The notes under the pieces are model-generated. The model had not been told where the DNA came from. It did no database searches and was given only the letters and a program-made list of their open reading frames with translations. From the NCBI RefSeq assembly GCF_001417735.1, contig NZ_BBUZ01000035.1:124001-188000 (forward strand): a stretch of DNA of 64,000 nt, in the 5' to 3' direction. Positions 34,825 to 44,074 of the stretch are shown here, piece after piece; positions within the stretch are counted from its first letter, which is position 1, and every line of letters begins with the position of its first letter. Source of the DNA: Streptomyces sp. NBRC 110028 (GTDB lineage Bacteria > Actinomycetota > Actinomycetes > Streptomycetales > Streptomycetaceae). The translations under genes and the position numbers were made by a program.

Positions 34825-36078
34825 ATGCCCGACACCGGACAGCGTGAGCGGTCCGCACCACAGTACGAGCCGTACGAGGCTCATGAGGCGTACGAAGGGG
34901 GGAGCCCCGAGGCCGAGCGGCTGCTCTTCGAGAAGCTGGCGCGCGAGCTGATGAGCGTCCAGCGGGAGCACCAGCGGGCGTCGGGCGCCGCCCAGCTGCT
35001 GCGCACGTTCCACGCGAAGGCGGCGCTCGGCGTGGAGAACGCGCGGCTGCGCTTCCACGACAGCCTGCCGCCCGAGCTGTGCGTGGGATACGCCCGGCCG
35101 GGCGCCGTGTACCCGGCCGTGGTGCGGCTGTCCAACGAGAGCGGCACCGAGCGCCATGACGCCACTCCCGATCTGCGCGGGATGGCGGTGCGGGTCCAGG
35201 CCCGCCCCGGGGAGAGCCACGACCTGCTGGCCACCAGCTTCCCGGTGTCCCACGCCGCCGACGCCCGCGAGTTCGTGGCCTTCGCCAAGGCGACGGCGGG
35301 CGCGGACACCACCGTCGAGCGGGCGTTCGGGCTGTTCGTCAGGCTGCCGCTGGCCGTGGGCTGGGGAGCCGCCGACCGGATGCGCCGCAATGTGCACACC
35401 GCGACCCGCCACATGGTCGGCTCACTGGCCCGCGAGACCTTCTGGAGCCGGGGCGCGATCCTGTGGGGCGCGGCCGGGCCCGTGCGCTACCAGCTGCGCC
35501 CGGCCCCCGGCGGCACCCCCGCACCGCTCCCCGACAGCTCCGACCCGGACTACCTCCACCATGAGCTGACGATGCGGCTGGCCACCGGCGATGTGTGTTT
35601 CGAGCTGTGTGTGCAGCGCTACGCGGACGAGCGCCGCACCCCGGTCGAGGACGGCTCGGTGGAGTGGCGGGAGAGCGACGCCCCGGTCGTCCCGGTGGCG
35701 CTGTTGACCGTACCCCGCCAGGATCTCGACACCGCCGAGGCCCGGGCGGCGGCCCGCCGGGTCGAGCAGCTCGCGTTCAACCCGTGGCACACCACGAAGG
35801 AGTTCCGGCCGCTGGGCAACCTCAACCGGGCCCGTAAGGCGGCGTACGAGACGGCCGCCGCGCACCGGCTCGGGCTGTGCGCCGGCGCCGCGCCGCCGCC
35901 GCGCGACACGGTCCTGGGAGTGCCGGTGCGGGCCGGGGCGCGACTGGCCCTCGGCCTGGTCGACCGCTGTGTGCCGTGGCACCGGCTGCCGGTGCCGCCG
36001 GGGATGCCCGGCCTGGCCGCGCTGCGCGGGACGCTGCGGCGGCTGCGTCTCCTCGACGCGGACGCCGACACCCGTTAG
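34825..36078 (+). CDS. Catalase-like heme protein family member
   Basis: A 417-residue protein with an acidic, Tyr-rich start (QYEPYEAHEAYEGG), then FHAKAALGVENARLRFHDSL, YPAVVRLSNESGTERHDATP, DLRGMAVRVQ and a late NPWHTTKEFRPLGNLNRARK and Tyr. This is the catalase-like fold family (y4iL-type), which shares the core of heme catalases but lacks the usual N-terminal arm; NPW..REF-like and R..Y positions correspond to the proximal heme region. True catalase activity is doubtful. ATG at 34825 after CGGAGAGT. Confidence 0.75.
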   Translation: MPDTGQRERSAPQYEPYEAHEAYEGGSPEAERLLFEKLARELMSVQREHQRASGAAQLLRTFHAKAALGVENARLRFHDSLPPELCVGYARPGAVYPAVVRLSNESGTERHDATPDLRGMAVRVQARPGESHDLLATSFPVSHAADAREFVAFAKATAGADTTVERAFGLFVRLPLAVGWGAADRMRRNVHTATRHMVGSLARETFWSRGAILWGAAGPVRYQLRPAPGGTPAPLPDSSDPDYLHHELTMRLATGDVCFELCVQRYADERRTPVEDGSVEWRESDAPVVPVALLTVPRQDLDTAEARAAARRVEQLAFNPWHTTKEFRPLGNLNRARKAAYETAAAHRLGLCAGAAPPPRDTVLGVPVRAGARLALGLVDRCVPWHRLPVPPGMPGLAALRGTLRRLRLLDADADTR

Positions 36079-36169
36079 CCCGGACGCCGATGCCCGTCAG
36101 CCCGCTGGACCGGTTCACCACCGCGATATCGTGTGCCGGTTCACGCGGGCCGGACACGGGGGAGCGGTT

Positions 36170-37222
36170 ATGGACGGCGAGGCCGGGGCGGGCCGGGGGC
36201 GGCGCGTCACCATACGGGACGTGGCCGCGCGCGCCGGGGTCTCCAAGGGCGCGGTGTCCCTCGCCTTCAACGACCGGCCCGGAGTCTCCCCGGCCACCCG
36301 GGACCGTATCTTCGCGGCCGCCCGCGAACTGGGCTGGGCCCCCCATCTCTCCGCCCGCTCGCTGGCCGGCTCCAGGGTGGACACGGTCGGGCTGGCCATC
36401 GCCCGCCCGGCCCGGACGCTGGGACTCGAACCCTGGTTCATGGAGTTCGTGTCGGGCATCGAGAGCGTGCTGGTCGAGCGGTCCTGCTCGCTGCTGCTGC
36501 GGCTGGTGCGGGACGTGGCGGAGGAGATCGAGGTCCAGGAGGCGTGGTGGCGCGGGCGGCAGGTGGGCGGCTCGATCCTGGTCGACCTGCGCGACGGCGA
36601 CCCGCGCGTTCCCGCGCTGCGGCGGCTCGGGCTGCCCGCCGTCGCCGCCGGGCACCCGTCCCTGGCGGGCGGGCTCACCTCGGTGTGGACCGACGACGCC
36701 ACCGCGGTGGGCGAGGCGGTGCGCTATCTGGCGGCCCTCGGCCACCGGCGGATCGCCCGGGTCGGCGGCGCGCCCGCGCTCGGCCACAGCACCGTGCGCA
36801 CGGCGGCCTTCGAGGCCACCTTGGGCGAGTTGGGGCTCGGGGCGGGGCGCACGGTGACCACGGACTTCTCCGGCGAGGAGGGGGCGCGGGCCACCCGCGC
36901 CCTGCTGGCCTCGGGCGACCGGCCGACGGCCATCATCTACGACAACGACATCATGGCGGTGGCCGGTCTCTCGGTGGCGGCCGAGATGGGACTCACGGTC
37001 CCGGCCGATGTGTCGCTGCTGGCGTGGGACGACTCCCAGCTGTGCCGTCTGACGCATCCGACGCTGTCGGCCATGAGCCACGATGTGTCCGGCTTCGGGG
37101 CGGAGGTGGCGCGCCGGCTGTTCGACGTCCTGGACCGGGCCGAGCCCCGCGCCCATCAGGCCCCCACCCCGGCCCTCACCCCCCGTGCCAGCACGGCGCC
37201 GCCACCGGCGCGCCGGGCCTGA
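36170..37222 (+). CDS. LacI-family transcriptional regulator
   Basis: A 350-residue LacI protein: helix-turn-helix VTIRDVAARAGVSKGAVSLA at about 13-32, hinge WAPHLSARSLAGSR, sensor domain (FMEFVSGIESVLVERSCSLL; GGSILVDLRD; TAIIYDNDIMAVAGLSVAAE; LSLLAWDDSQLCRLTHP) and a disordered Pro/Ala/Arg tail. These regulators answer to sugars; no sugar-uptake or glycosidase gene is adjacent, so it may act at a distance or on the following membrane protein gene. ATG at 36170 after GGGGGAGCGG. Confidence 0.9.
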   Translation: MDGEAGAGRGRRVTIRDVAARAGVSKGAVSLAFNDRPGVSPATRDRIFAAARELGWAPHLSARSLAGSRVDTVGLAIARPARTLGLEPWFMEFVSGIESVLVERSCSLLLRLVRDVAEEIEVQEAWWRGRQVGGSILVDLRDGDPRVPALRRLGLPAVAAGHPSLAGGLTSVWTDDATAVGEAVRYLAALGHRRIARVGGAPALGHSTVRTAAFEATLGELGLGAGRTVTTDFSGEEGARATRALLASGDRPTAIIYDNDIMAVAGLSVAAEMGLTVPADVSLLAWDDSQLCRLTHPTLSAMSHDVSGFGAEVARRLFDVLDRAEPRAHQAPTPALTPRASTAPPPARRA

Positions 37223-37336
37223 ACCGGTTCAGCGGCCCCGCCGGGCCCCGCATGCCCCGCCGCGCTGCGGGCACTCGCCGGAGGTGGTACGGATAGCCGC
37301 AGGCCTCGTCGGCAACAGGCCCAGGGAGCAGCCCTT

Positions 37337-38782
37337 ATGGAGTGGTTCACGTCGTCCGGCTACTGGCTGAGCCGGCTGGTCCTCCAGCGGGGACTGGCCG
37401 CCGTCTACCTGATCGCCTTCCTGACGGCGGCCACCCAGGCCCGGGCCCTGATCGGCGAGCGCGGGCTCACCCCGGCGCCCCGGTTCCTCGCGCGGGTGCC
37501 GTTCCGCCGCTCGCCCAGCCTGTTCCATCTGTACTATTCCGACCGCTTCTTCACCGCCCTGGCCTGGCTCGGCGCCGCGCTGGCCGCCGCCGTGCTGGCG
37601 GGCGCCGCCGACGATGTGCCGCTGTGGGCCGCGATGGCGGCGTGGCTGGCGCTGTGGCTGCTGTATCTGTCGATCGTCAACGTGGGGCAGGTGTGGTACG
37701 GCTTCGGCTGGGAGTCGCTGCTGCTGGAGGCCGGGTTCCTGGCCGTGTTCCTGGGGAACGAGCGGACCGCGCCGCCGGTGCTGATGCTGTGGCTGCTGCG
37801 CTGGCTGCTGTTCCGGCTGGAGTTCGGCGCCGGGCTCATCAAGCTGCGCGGGGACCGCTGCTGGCGCGATCTGACGTGCCTGTACTACCACCATGAGACC
37901 CAGCCGATGCCCAACCCGCTGAGCTGGTACTTCCACCATCTGCCGAAGCGTCTGCACCGGGTCGAGACGGCGGCCAACCATGTGGCCCAGCTGGTCGTTC
38001 CGCTGGCGCTGTTCACCCCGCAGCCCGCCGCGAGCGTGGCCGCGGGCATCATCGTGGTCACCCAGCTGTGGCTGGTGGCCTCCGGCAACTTCTCCTGGCT
38101 GAACTGGGTGACGATCCTGCTGGCCCTCGCCGCGGTCGACGGGCGGATGGCCGCCGGGGTGCTGCCGCTGCCTGCGCCGCCCCCGCTTCCCGCTCCCCCG
38201 GTCTGGTACGAGGTCCTGGTGGCGGCGGTCTTCGTCTTCGTCGCGGTGCTCAGCTACTGGCCCGCCCGCAATCTCCTCTCGGGCCGCCAGCTGATGAACT
38301 ACTCCTTCAACCCGCTCCATCTGGTCAACACCTACGGCGCCTTCGGCAGCGTCAGCCGCAGCCGGCAGGAGGTGGTGATCGAGGGCACCGACGAACCCGC
38401 GCTCACCCCGGACACCGTGTGGAAGGAGTACGAGTTCCGGGGCAAGCCGGGCGATGTGCGCCGGATGCCGCGTCAGTTCGCGCCGTACCACCTGCGACTG
38501 GACTGGATGATGTGGTTCGCCGGGATCTCCTCGGCATACGCCCGGTCCTGGTTCACCCCGCTCGTCGGCAAGCTGCTGGTGAACGACCCGGCCACGCTGA
38601 AGCTGCTGCGCGCCTCCCCCTTCCCGGACGCGCCGCCCACCCACATCCGGGCCCGGCTGTACCTCTACCGCTTCACCACCCGGCGGGAGCGGCGCGCCGG
38701 CGGCGGGTGGTGGCACCGCACCCTGATCGGCGAATTCCTGCCGCCGGTCCGGCTGGAGGAGGTGCACCCGCCGGGCCCGTGA
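37337..38782 (+). CDS. Lipase maturation factor (LMF1-like) membrane protein
   Basis: A 481-residue polytopic protein. WLSRLVLQRGLAAVYLIAFL, LFHLYYSDRFFTALAWLGAA, WAAMAAWLALWLLYLSIVNV, VLMLWLLRWLLFRLEFGAGL, CWRDLTCLYYHHETQPMPNP and FGSVSRSRQEVVIEGTDE are the signature blocks of the lipase maturation factor family. In vertebrates LMF1 folds secreted lipases in the ER; the bacterial role is not known, though help in folding exported enzymes is plausible. At least seven membrane helices precede a C-terminal soluble region ending with a conserved Trp-rich stretch. ATG at 37337. Confidence 0.9.
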   Translation: MEWFTSSGYWLSRLVLQRGLAAVYLIAFLTAATQARALIGERGLTPAPRFLARVPFRRSPSLFHLYYSDRFFTALAWLGAALAAAVLAGAADDVPLWAAMAAWLALWLLYLSIVNVGQVWYGFGWESLLLEAGFLAVFLGNERTAPPVLMLWLLRWLLFRLEFGAGLIKLRGDRCWRDLTCLYYHHETQPMPNPLSWYFHHLPKRLHRVETAANHVAQLVVPLALFTPQPAASVAAGIIVVTQLWLVASGNFSWLNWVTILLALAAVDGRMAAGVLPLPAPPPLPAPPVWYEVLVAAVFVFVAVLSYWPARNLLSGRQLMNYSFNPLHLVNTYGAFGSVSRSRQEVVIEGTDEPALTPDTVWKEYEFRGKPGDVRRMPRQFAPYHLRLDWMMWFAGISSAYARSWFTPLVGKLLVNDPATLKLLRASPFPDAPPTHIRARLYLYRFTTRRERRAGGGWWHRTLIGEFLPPVRLEEVHPPGP

Positions 38783-38845
38783 CGAGGGCGGGTTGGGCAG
38801 CGGGGCAACGGCGTTACGCGACCACTCCCCCTCTGGCCGCCCCTT

Positions 38846-38880
38846 TTGTTACTTTTCTTGAGAATTAGGTAAACATACTG
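38846..38880 (+). promoter_or_regulatory. AT-rich promoter/operator of the second giant ATPase
   Basis: A rare AT-rich island. TTGTTA (38846-38851) and TAAACA (38870-38875), 18 bases apart, could be -35 and -10 elements. Overlapping them, TTAC at 38849 and GTAA ending at 38872 bound a 24-base interrupted palindrome with TTCTTGAGAA at its centre, a possible operator for a metal-responsive repressor. Confidence 0.4.
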
Positions 38881-38917
38881 CCATGTGGGTTTTCCGGCGA
38901 CCGAGGGAGCGCGGCCG

Positions 38918-41900
38918 GTGCTGCCATTCGCGATGCTGTCCGATCTCATCGCCCTGCCGGTCCGCGGCGTCAGCGCCCTGGGGCCGCGCCTCGCCGACGC
39001 CGCCGACGTCCTGCGGGACACCGGTGAGCGGCGCACCCGCCGCAGGGTGTGGGCGCGGCCGGGCCGGGCGCATGTGGAGGTGCGCGGGCTCACCGGACAC
39101 GGGGAGGCGCACGACCGGCTGGCCGGGCAGCTGACGGCCGCGCTGCGCCGTCTGCACGGCGTCAACTGGGCCGAGGTGAACGCGGCGGTGGGCCAGGTGC
39201 TGGTCGACTTCGACGAGGACCACCTCGACGCCGACGAGGTGCTCCGGCTGGTCGAGCACATCGAGAAGGCGCACGGGAGCGACACGGACACCTTCCCCGG
39301 CGAGCGCCCGTTTCCGCCGTACGACACCGCCCCCGCCACGCTGGCCGCCACCTCCCTCGTCGCCGACTGCGTGGGTCTGCTGACGGCGACGGTCCGGCGC
39401 GTGACGCTGCTGCCCGCGCTCACCCCCGCGCTGCGGCTCCCGGTGGTGATGGCCGAGATCCAGCCGCGGTTGCGCGGGTTGCTGGAGTCCCGGCTCGGCC
39501 ACGCCCACACCACCCTGCTGCTCGGCGTGTCGGGCGCGGTGGTGCACGCGCTGACCAGGGGTGAGGCTCCGCTGGCCCTGGACGCGGTGCAACGCGTCCT
39601 GCAGCTCGCCGAGATCCGCGGCCGGCAGGCCGTATGGCGGCGCCGCGAACCGGATCTGGTGCCCGGCTCCGACGGGCTGCCGCCGCGCTCGCATCCCCCG
39701 GCGGCCCGCCCGGCGCCGCTGCCCGCCGGGCCGGTCGAGACCTGTGTCGACCGCACCTCGCTGGCGTCCCTGATGGGGGCGTGCGGGCTGCTGGCCTGGA
39801 GGCGGGAGCCGGCGCGGGCCGCGGAGGCGATCCTGGCCACCGTGCCGCGGGCCGCCGCCATGGGCCGGGAGGCCTTCGCCGCCCGGCTGGGCGACGCCCT
39901 GGCCCGCGAGGGCGTGGTGCCCATGGACGGCGCCGCGCTGCGGCTGCTGGACCGGATCTCGGCGGTCCTGATCGACTCGGCGGTGCTGTGCACCCGGCGC
40001 CCGCGGCTGCTGTCGGTGGTCACCGTCGGCGACCTGGACGAGGCCGGGGCGTGGAGCGCCGCGCAGTCCGTGCTGGACCGCCGCGCGCTGCCGGAACTCT
40101 CCGGCGAGGGGCCCTGGTCCCGCGGCTCCTGGCGGCTGGAGCGGCCGGACGACGTCCTCGCGGCCCGCCCGTCGAGCCCATCGGCGATGACCGTGGACCT
40201 GTGCGATCCGCACGGCCGGCGGCAGGCGCGGGTCCGCATCGGCTGCGAACTCGACCCGCTGGCCGACGCCGTGGTGGCCGCCGCCCGCGCCGGTGCGGGG
40301 CGTCTGCTGCTCACCGAGCACGCCAGCGCGGAGGAGATCGCCCCGTGGGCGGACGAACTGCTCACCCACGGCACGGCGCTGCCCGACCGGGTGCGCCGAT
40401 TGCAGAGCGAGGGCCACGGGGTGCTGCTGATCAGCGCCGAGGAGGACGAGGCCCTGGGCGCGGCCGACCTCGGCGTCGGCGTCGTACGGCGCGGCGCGGC
40501 GCGGGTGTGCTGGTCGGCGGATCTGCTCTGCGGCCCCGGGCTCGCCCAGGCCTGGCGCGTGCTGCGGGCGCTGGAGGACGCGCGCGGGGTCAGCCACCGG
40601 TCGGCCCGGCTGTCGATGGGCGGCTCCGCGCTCGGCGCGCTCATCGCCGCCGCGGGCACCCGGCCCACGGCGGTCGGGTTCGCCACCTCCCCGGTGTACA
40701 GCGCGGCCTTCCTGGCCGTGCTCGGGGGGATGCGCGCGGCGCGCCGGGTACACCGCAGCCCGCTCCCGGCGGAGCGGGTGCGCGGCAACTGGCACATGCT
40801 GGGGGCGCGGGAGACGCTGAGCGTGACCCGCGCGTTCCAGGAGCACCGGGCGGAGCCGCCGGCCTCCGGCGGAGCGCGGGGCAAGGAGGCCGAGGCCGCG
40901 GCACGCCCGGTGTGGGCGGCCGGGACGCGCCCGGTGTGCGAGGTCGCGGGGCTGGTCGTACGGGCCGGGGCCGCGGTCGCCGCCGCCTCCCCCGCCGGCG
41001 CGCTGGCCCGGGACGCCACGGCGCTGGCCGGGACGGTGCGCGAGGAGCTGCGCGATCCCCTCACCCCGGTGCTGGCCCTGGGTGCCGCGGCGTCCGCGGC
41101 GGTGGGGTCCGGGGTGGACTCCCTCCTGGTCGTCGGCGTCATGGCGGGCAACGCGGTGATCAGCGGCGCGCAGCGGCTGCGGGCCGACCGCTCGCTGCGG
41201 GGCCTGCTGCTGAGCGAGCAGCGGCACGCCCGGCTGGTCGACTGGGCGCCCGCGATGTCCCCGGCGGAGGGGATGGTGGTGGACCGCGAGGCGTTCTTCG
41301 CCGGGCTGGCGGCGGCCCCGGCGCGGTGCGTGCCCGCCGAGGACCTGACGGTCGGCGACATCATCGCGCTGCAGCCCTCGGACGTCGTACCGGCCGACGC
41401 CCGGCTGCTGGTGAGCGACCGGCTGGAGCTGGACGAGGCGGGGCTGACCGGCGAGTCGGGGCCGGTTCCCAAGGATCCCGCCGCCACGCCCGGCGCCGAT
41501 CTGGCGGACCGTTCCTGCATGCTCCACCAGGGCTGCACCGTGCTGGCCGGGACCGGTTACGCGGTGGTCGTGGCAGCCGGATCACAGACCGAGGCGGGGC
41601 GCGCCGCCGCACTGGCCGGGGACGCCGTGACTCCGCTCGGCATCGAGGGCCGGCTCGCCGCGCTGACCAGGGTCGCGCTACCCGCCACCGGGCTCGGCGG
41701 CGCCGCCGTCACCCTGCTGGGGCTGCTGCACGGCACGCCGGTGCGCGAGGCGCTGGCCACCGGGGTGGCCGTCGCGGTGGCCGCCGTGCCCGAGGGGCTG
41801 CCGCTGGTGGCCACCGTGGCGCAGTCCGCCGCGGCGCGCCGTCTGTCGCACCGCGGGGTGCTGACCCGCTCGCCCCGGGTGCTGGAGGCGCTGGGCCGGG

Positions 41901-43546
41901 TGGACACGGTCTGCTTCGACAAGACCGGCACGCTGACCGAGGGGCGACTGTCCGTGTCCCGGGTGGCGGCGTACGACCACGACCTGCCGATCGGCGACGC
42001 CCTGGGCCACCGGCTGCTGCGCACCGCGGCCCGGGCCTGCCCCGGCCCCGACGGCGGCCGGGCGCTCGCCCACGCCACCGACCAGGCCGTGGTCGACGCG
42101 GCGGCCGCGCACTGCGACGGGGACGACGCCTGGCGACCGGCGTCCGAGCTGCCGTTCGAGGCCAGCCGCGGCTTCTCGGCGTGTCTGGGCACCGAGTCCG
42201 GGCGGCCGCGACTCGCCGTCAAGGGGGCGCCCGAGATCGTGCTCGCCCGGTGCACCTCCGCCCTGGCGCCGGTGGCGGCGGACGGCGCCGTACCGCTGAC
42301 CCCCGAGCGGCTGCGCTCCACCGAACGCCTGCTGCACTCGCTGGCCTCCGACGGGCTGCGGGTCCTGGCGGTGGCCGAGGCCCTGCCCGATACGGCCGAC
42401 ACGCCCGGCACGCCGGGGGTGCCCCTGGCCGAGCTGGCCCGGGGGCTGACCCTGCTCGGCTTCATCGCCATCGCCGACACCACCCGGGCGGGGGCCGCGG
42501 AGACCGTCAAGCGGCTGACCGACGCCGGGGTGAGCATCGCGATGATCACCGGCGATCATCCGACCACGGCCGCCGCCATCGCCCGTGAGCTGGGCATCCC
42601 CGACTCCGGTCCGGTGCTCACCGGCGCGGAGCTGGACACCCTGCCGGAGAAGGAACGGGTCGAGCGGATCTCCCGGACCACCGTCTTCGCCCGGGTCTCC
42701 CCCGAACACAAGGTCCGTATCGTCCAGGCGATGCGGCAGGCCGGGCGGGTGGTGGCCATGGCCGGGGACGGGGTCAACGACGCGGCCGCGATCCGCCTCG
42801 CGGACGTGGGCATCGGCCTCTCGGCGCACGGTTCGACCTCGGCCCGGGCCGCGGCGGACCTGGTCCTCACCGATCCGGACCCGACCCGGATCCTCGACGC
42901 GCTGCGGGAGGGCCGGGCGCTGTGGCGAAGCGTGCGGGACGCGGTGGCGATCCTGGTCGGCGGCAACGCGGGCGAGGTCGCTTTCACCGTGCTGGGCGCC
43001 GCGGCGGCGGGCCGGGCACCGCTCGGCACCCGTCAGCTGCTGCTGGTCAACCTGCTCACCGACATGCTGCCCGCGCTCGCGGTCGCCCTGGCCCGGGCCC
43101 GGAAGGGCACGGACGGGGAGGATCCGCTGGCCGGCGGCCCCTCCCCCGCCCTGCTCGGCTCCGACCTGGGCCGGATCCTGGCCGTGCGCGGCGCCGCCAC
43201 CGCGCTGGGCGCCGCGGCGGCGTGGACATGCGGGCGGATGACGGGCCGGGACCGGCGGGCGAGCACCATGGGGCTCGCCGCGCTGGTCGGCACCCAGCTG
43301 GGCCAGACGTTCATCACCGACTGGCACAGTCCGCTGGTGCTGGTCACCGGCGTGGCATCGGCGGCCGTCCTGTTCGCCGTGGTCGAGACGCCGGTCGTCA
43401 GCCACTTCTTCGGCTGTACGCCGCTGGGGCCGGTGGCCTGGACGGTGGTGGGCGTGTGCTCGGCCGGTGCGACCCTGGGCGCCGCCGCCGCACCGCGGCT
43501 GCTGTTCTCCCGGCGGGTTCCCCGCGCGGCCCAGGGGGCGGTTTAG
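38918..43546 (+). CDS. Giant CtpI-like cation-transporting P-type ATPase (1542 aa)
   Basis: A second extra-long P-type ATPase, paralogous to the one at 1564-6000 but clearly divergent. Order: N-terminal HMA-like fold (about 40-115, no CxxC), long actinobacterial insert, TGES actuator loop (LTGESGPVPKDP), PEGLP ion-binding helix, DKTGTLTEG with phosphorylated Asp at about 1001, KGAPE, AGDGVNDAAAI and a late VNLLTDMLPAL helix, ending in FGCTPLGPVAW as the first copy does. The P2-like PEGLP and NLLTD motifs argue for a divalent cation such as Ca or Mg, but the substrate is open. I chose the GTG at 38918 because GAGGGAG lies nine bases upstream; an in-frame ATG at 38933 is the alternative. Confidence 0.9.
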   Translation: MLPFAMLSDLIALPVRGVSALGPRLADAADVLRDTGERRTRRRVWARPGRAHVEVRGLTGHGEAHDRLAGQLTAALRRLHGVNWAEVNAAVGQVLVDFDEDHLDADEVLRLVEHIEKAHGSDTDTFPGERPFPPYDTAPATLAATSLVADCVGLLTATVRRVTLLPALTPALRLPVVMAEIQPRLRGLLESRLGHAHTTLLLGVSGAVVHALTRGEAPLALDAVQRVLQLAEIRGRQAVWRRREPDLVPGSDGLPPRSHPPAARPAPLPAGPVETCVDRTSLASLMGACGLLAWRREPARAAEAILATVPRAAAMGREAFAARLGDALAREGVVPMDGAALRLLDRISAVLIDSAVLCTRRPRLLSVVTVGDLDEAGAWSAAQSVLDRRALPELSGEGPWSRGSWRLERPDDVLAARPSSPSAMTVDLCDPHGRRQARVRIGCELDPLADAVVAAARAGAGRLLLTEHASAEEIAPWADELLTHGTALPDRVRRLQSEGHGVLLISAEEDEALGAADLGVGVVRRGAARVCWSADLLCGPGLAQAWRVLRALEDARGVSHRSARLSMGGSALGALIAAAGTRPTAVGFATSPVYSAAFLAVLGGMRAARRVHRSPLPAERVRGNWHMLGARETLSVTRAFQEHRAEPPASGGARGKEAEAAARPVWAAGTRPVCEVAGLVVRAGAAVAAASPAGALARDATALAGTVREELRDPLTPVLALGAAASAAVGSGVDSLLVVGVMAGNAVISGAQRLRADRSLRGLLLSEQRHARLVDWAPAMSPAEGMVVDREAFFAGLAAAPARCVPAEDLTVGDIIALQPSDVVPADARLLVSDRLELDEAGLTGESGPVPKDPAATPGADLADRSCMLHQGCTVLAGTGYAVVVAAGSQTEAGRAAALAGDAVTPLGIEGRLAALTRVALPATGLGGAAVTLLGLLHGTPVREALATGVAVAVAAVPEGLPLVATVAQSAAARRLSHRGVLTRSPRVLEALGRVDTVCFDKTGTLTEGRLSVSRVAAYDHDLPIGDALGHRLLRTAARACPGPDGGRALAHATDQAVVDAAAAHCDGDDAWRPASELPFEASRGFSACLGTESGRPRLAVKGAPEIVLARCTSALAPVAADGAVPLTPERLRSTERLLHSLASDGLRVLAVAEALPDTADTPGTPGVPLAELARGLTLLGFIAIADTTRAGAAETVKRLTDAGVSIAMITGDHPTTAAAIARELGIPDSGPVLTGAELDTLPEKERVERISRTTVFARVSPEHKVRIVQAMRQAGRVVAMAGDGVNDAAAIRLADVGIGLSAHGSTSARAAADLVLTDPDPTRILDALREGRALWRSVRDAVAILVGGNAGEVAFTVLGAAAAGRAPLGTRQLLLVNLLTDMLPALAVALARARKGTDGEDPLAGGPSPALLGSDLGRILAVRGAATALGAAAAWTCGRMTGRDRRASTMGLAALVGTQLGQTFITDWHSPLVLVTGVASAAVLFAVVETPVVSHFFGCTPLGPVAWTVVGVCSAGATLGAAAAPRLLFSRRVPRAAQGAV

Positions 43547-43725
43547 GGGCTCCGGCCCGCGCCGGGGTTCTGCCATCGTTCATCCGAGTTCACCCGATTT
43601 TCACCCTGCGTGCGTGACCCGCTCTCCCACTCGGGTCAGGCTCCGGAAATGGAAGCGGATGCCTCACTTCCGGCGCCCGCCTCCCTTACGAATTGTTCCG
43701 TTTTTCCGTCCAGTGAGGTGACCCC

Positions 43726-43854
43726 ATGGCCGACATCCTGACGACCGTCCTGGCCAAGCTGGCCCACATGACCCTGGAAGCGCTGCTCGCACAGGTGGCG
43801 AAGTCGCTTCTGACCGTCGCGTTCAAGCCGTCGACCGGCCCGGCCGCCGCCTGA
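43726..43854 (+). CDS. 42-residue amphipathic peptide
   Basis: A short gene, ATG at 43726 (after GTGAGGTG, a fair ribosome-binding site) to TGA at 43852-43854. The peptide begins MADILTTVLAKLAHMTLEAL and continues with LAQVAKSLLTVAF, then a Pro/Gly/Ala tail. Spaced Leu/Val on one face and Lys/His on the other suggest one or two amphipathic or membrane-seeking helices with no cleavable leader. It stands alone between the ATPase gene and a YqcI-family gene, with an AT-richer upstream region (CGAATTGTTCCGTTTTTCCG). It could be a leaderless antimicrobial or toxin-like peptide, a small membrane regulator of the pump, or another micropeptide. I do not recognise a family. Confidence 0.6.
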   Translation: MADILTTVLAKLAHMTLEALLAQVAKSLLTVAFKPSTGPAAA

Positions 43855-44074
43855 TACGACCGTTATCCGGCGACCGTTCGCGGCGAACATCCCGCCGTGG
43901 GCGATTTCTTCGGTGCGAAGCTCGCCACGAATTTCGTTGATCGGCCTCGGCCCGTCACAATCACCAAGTGACCTTCCCCGTCCTCCAGCGGACTCGGTCC
44001 TTCCGGGTACCGTCGGCGAGGGGTGGGCGCTTTCGGATGTGTGAAGGAGATGACCCCTGCGAGGAGGCACGTAG

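Noticed and set aside
39634..42588. Second long plus-strand open frame inside the giant ATPase gene
   Set aside because: Shifted-frame shadow rich in Arg, Gly and Ala; the other frame carries all P-type ATPase motifs.
43855..44074. Further small peptide genes between the 42-residue gene and the YqcI-family gene
   Set aside because: Short ATG frames such as the one at 44038 run into the next gene out of frame and have no codon bias; I see only promoter-like and leader sequence here.
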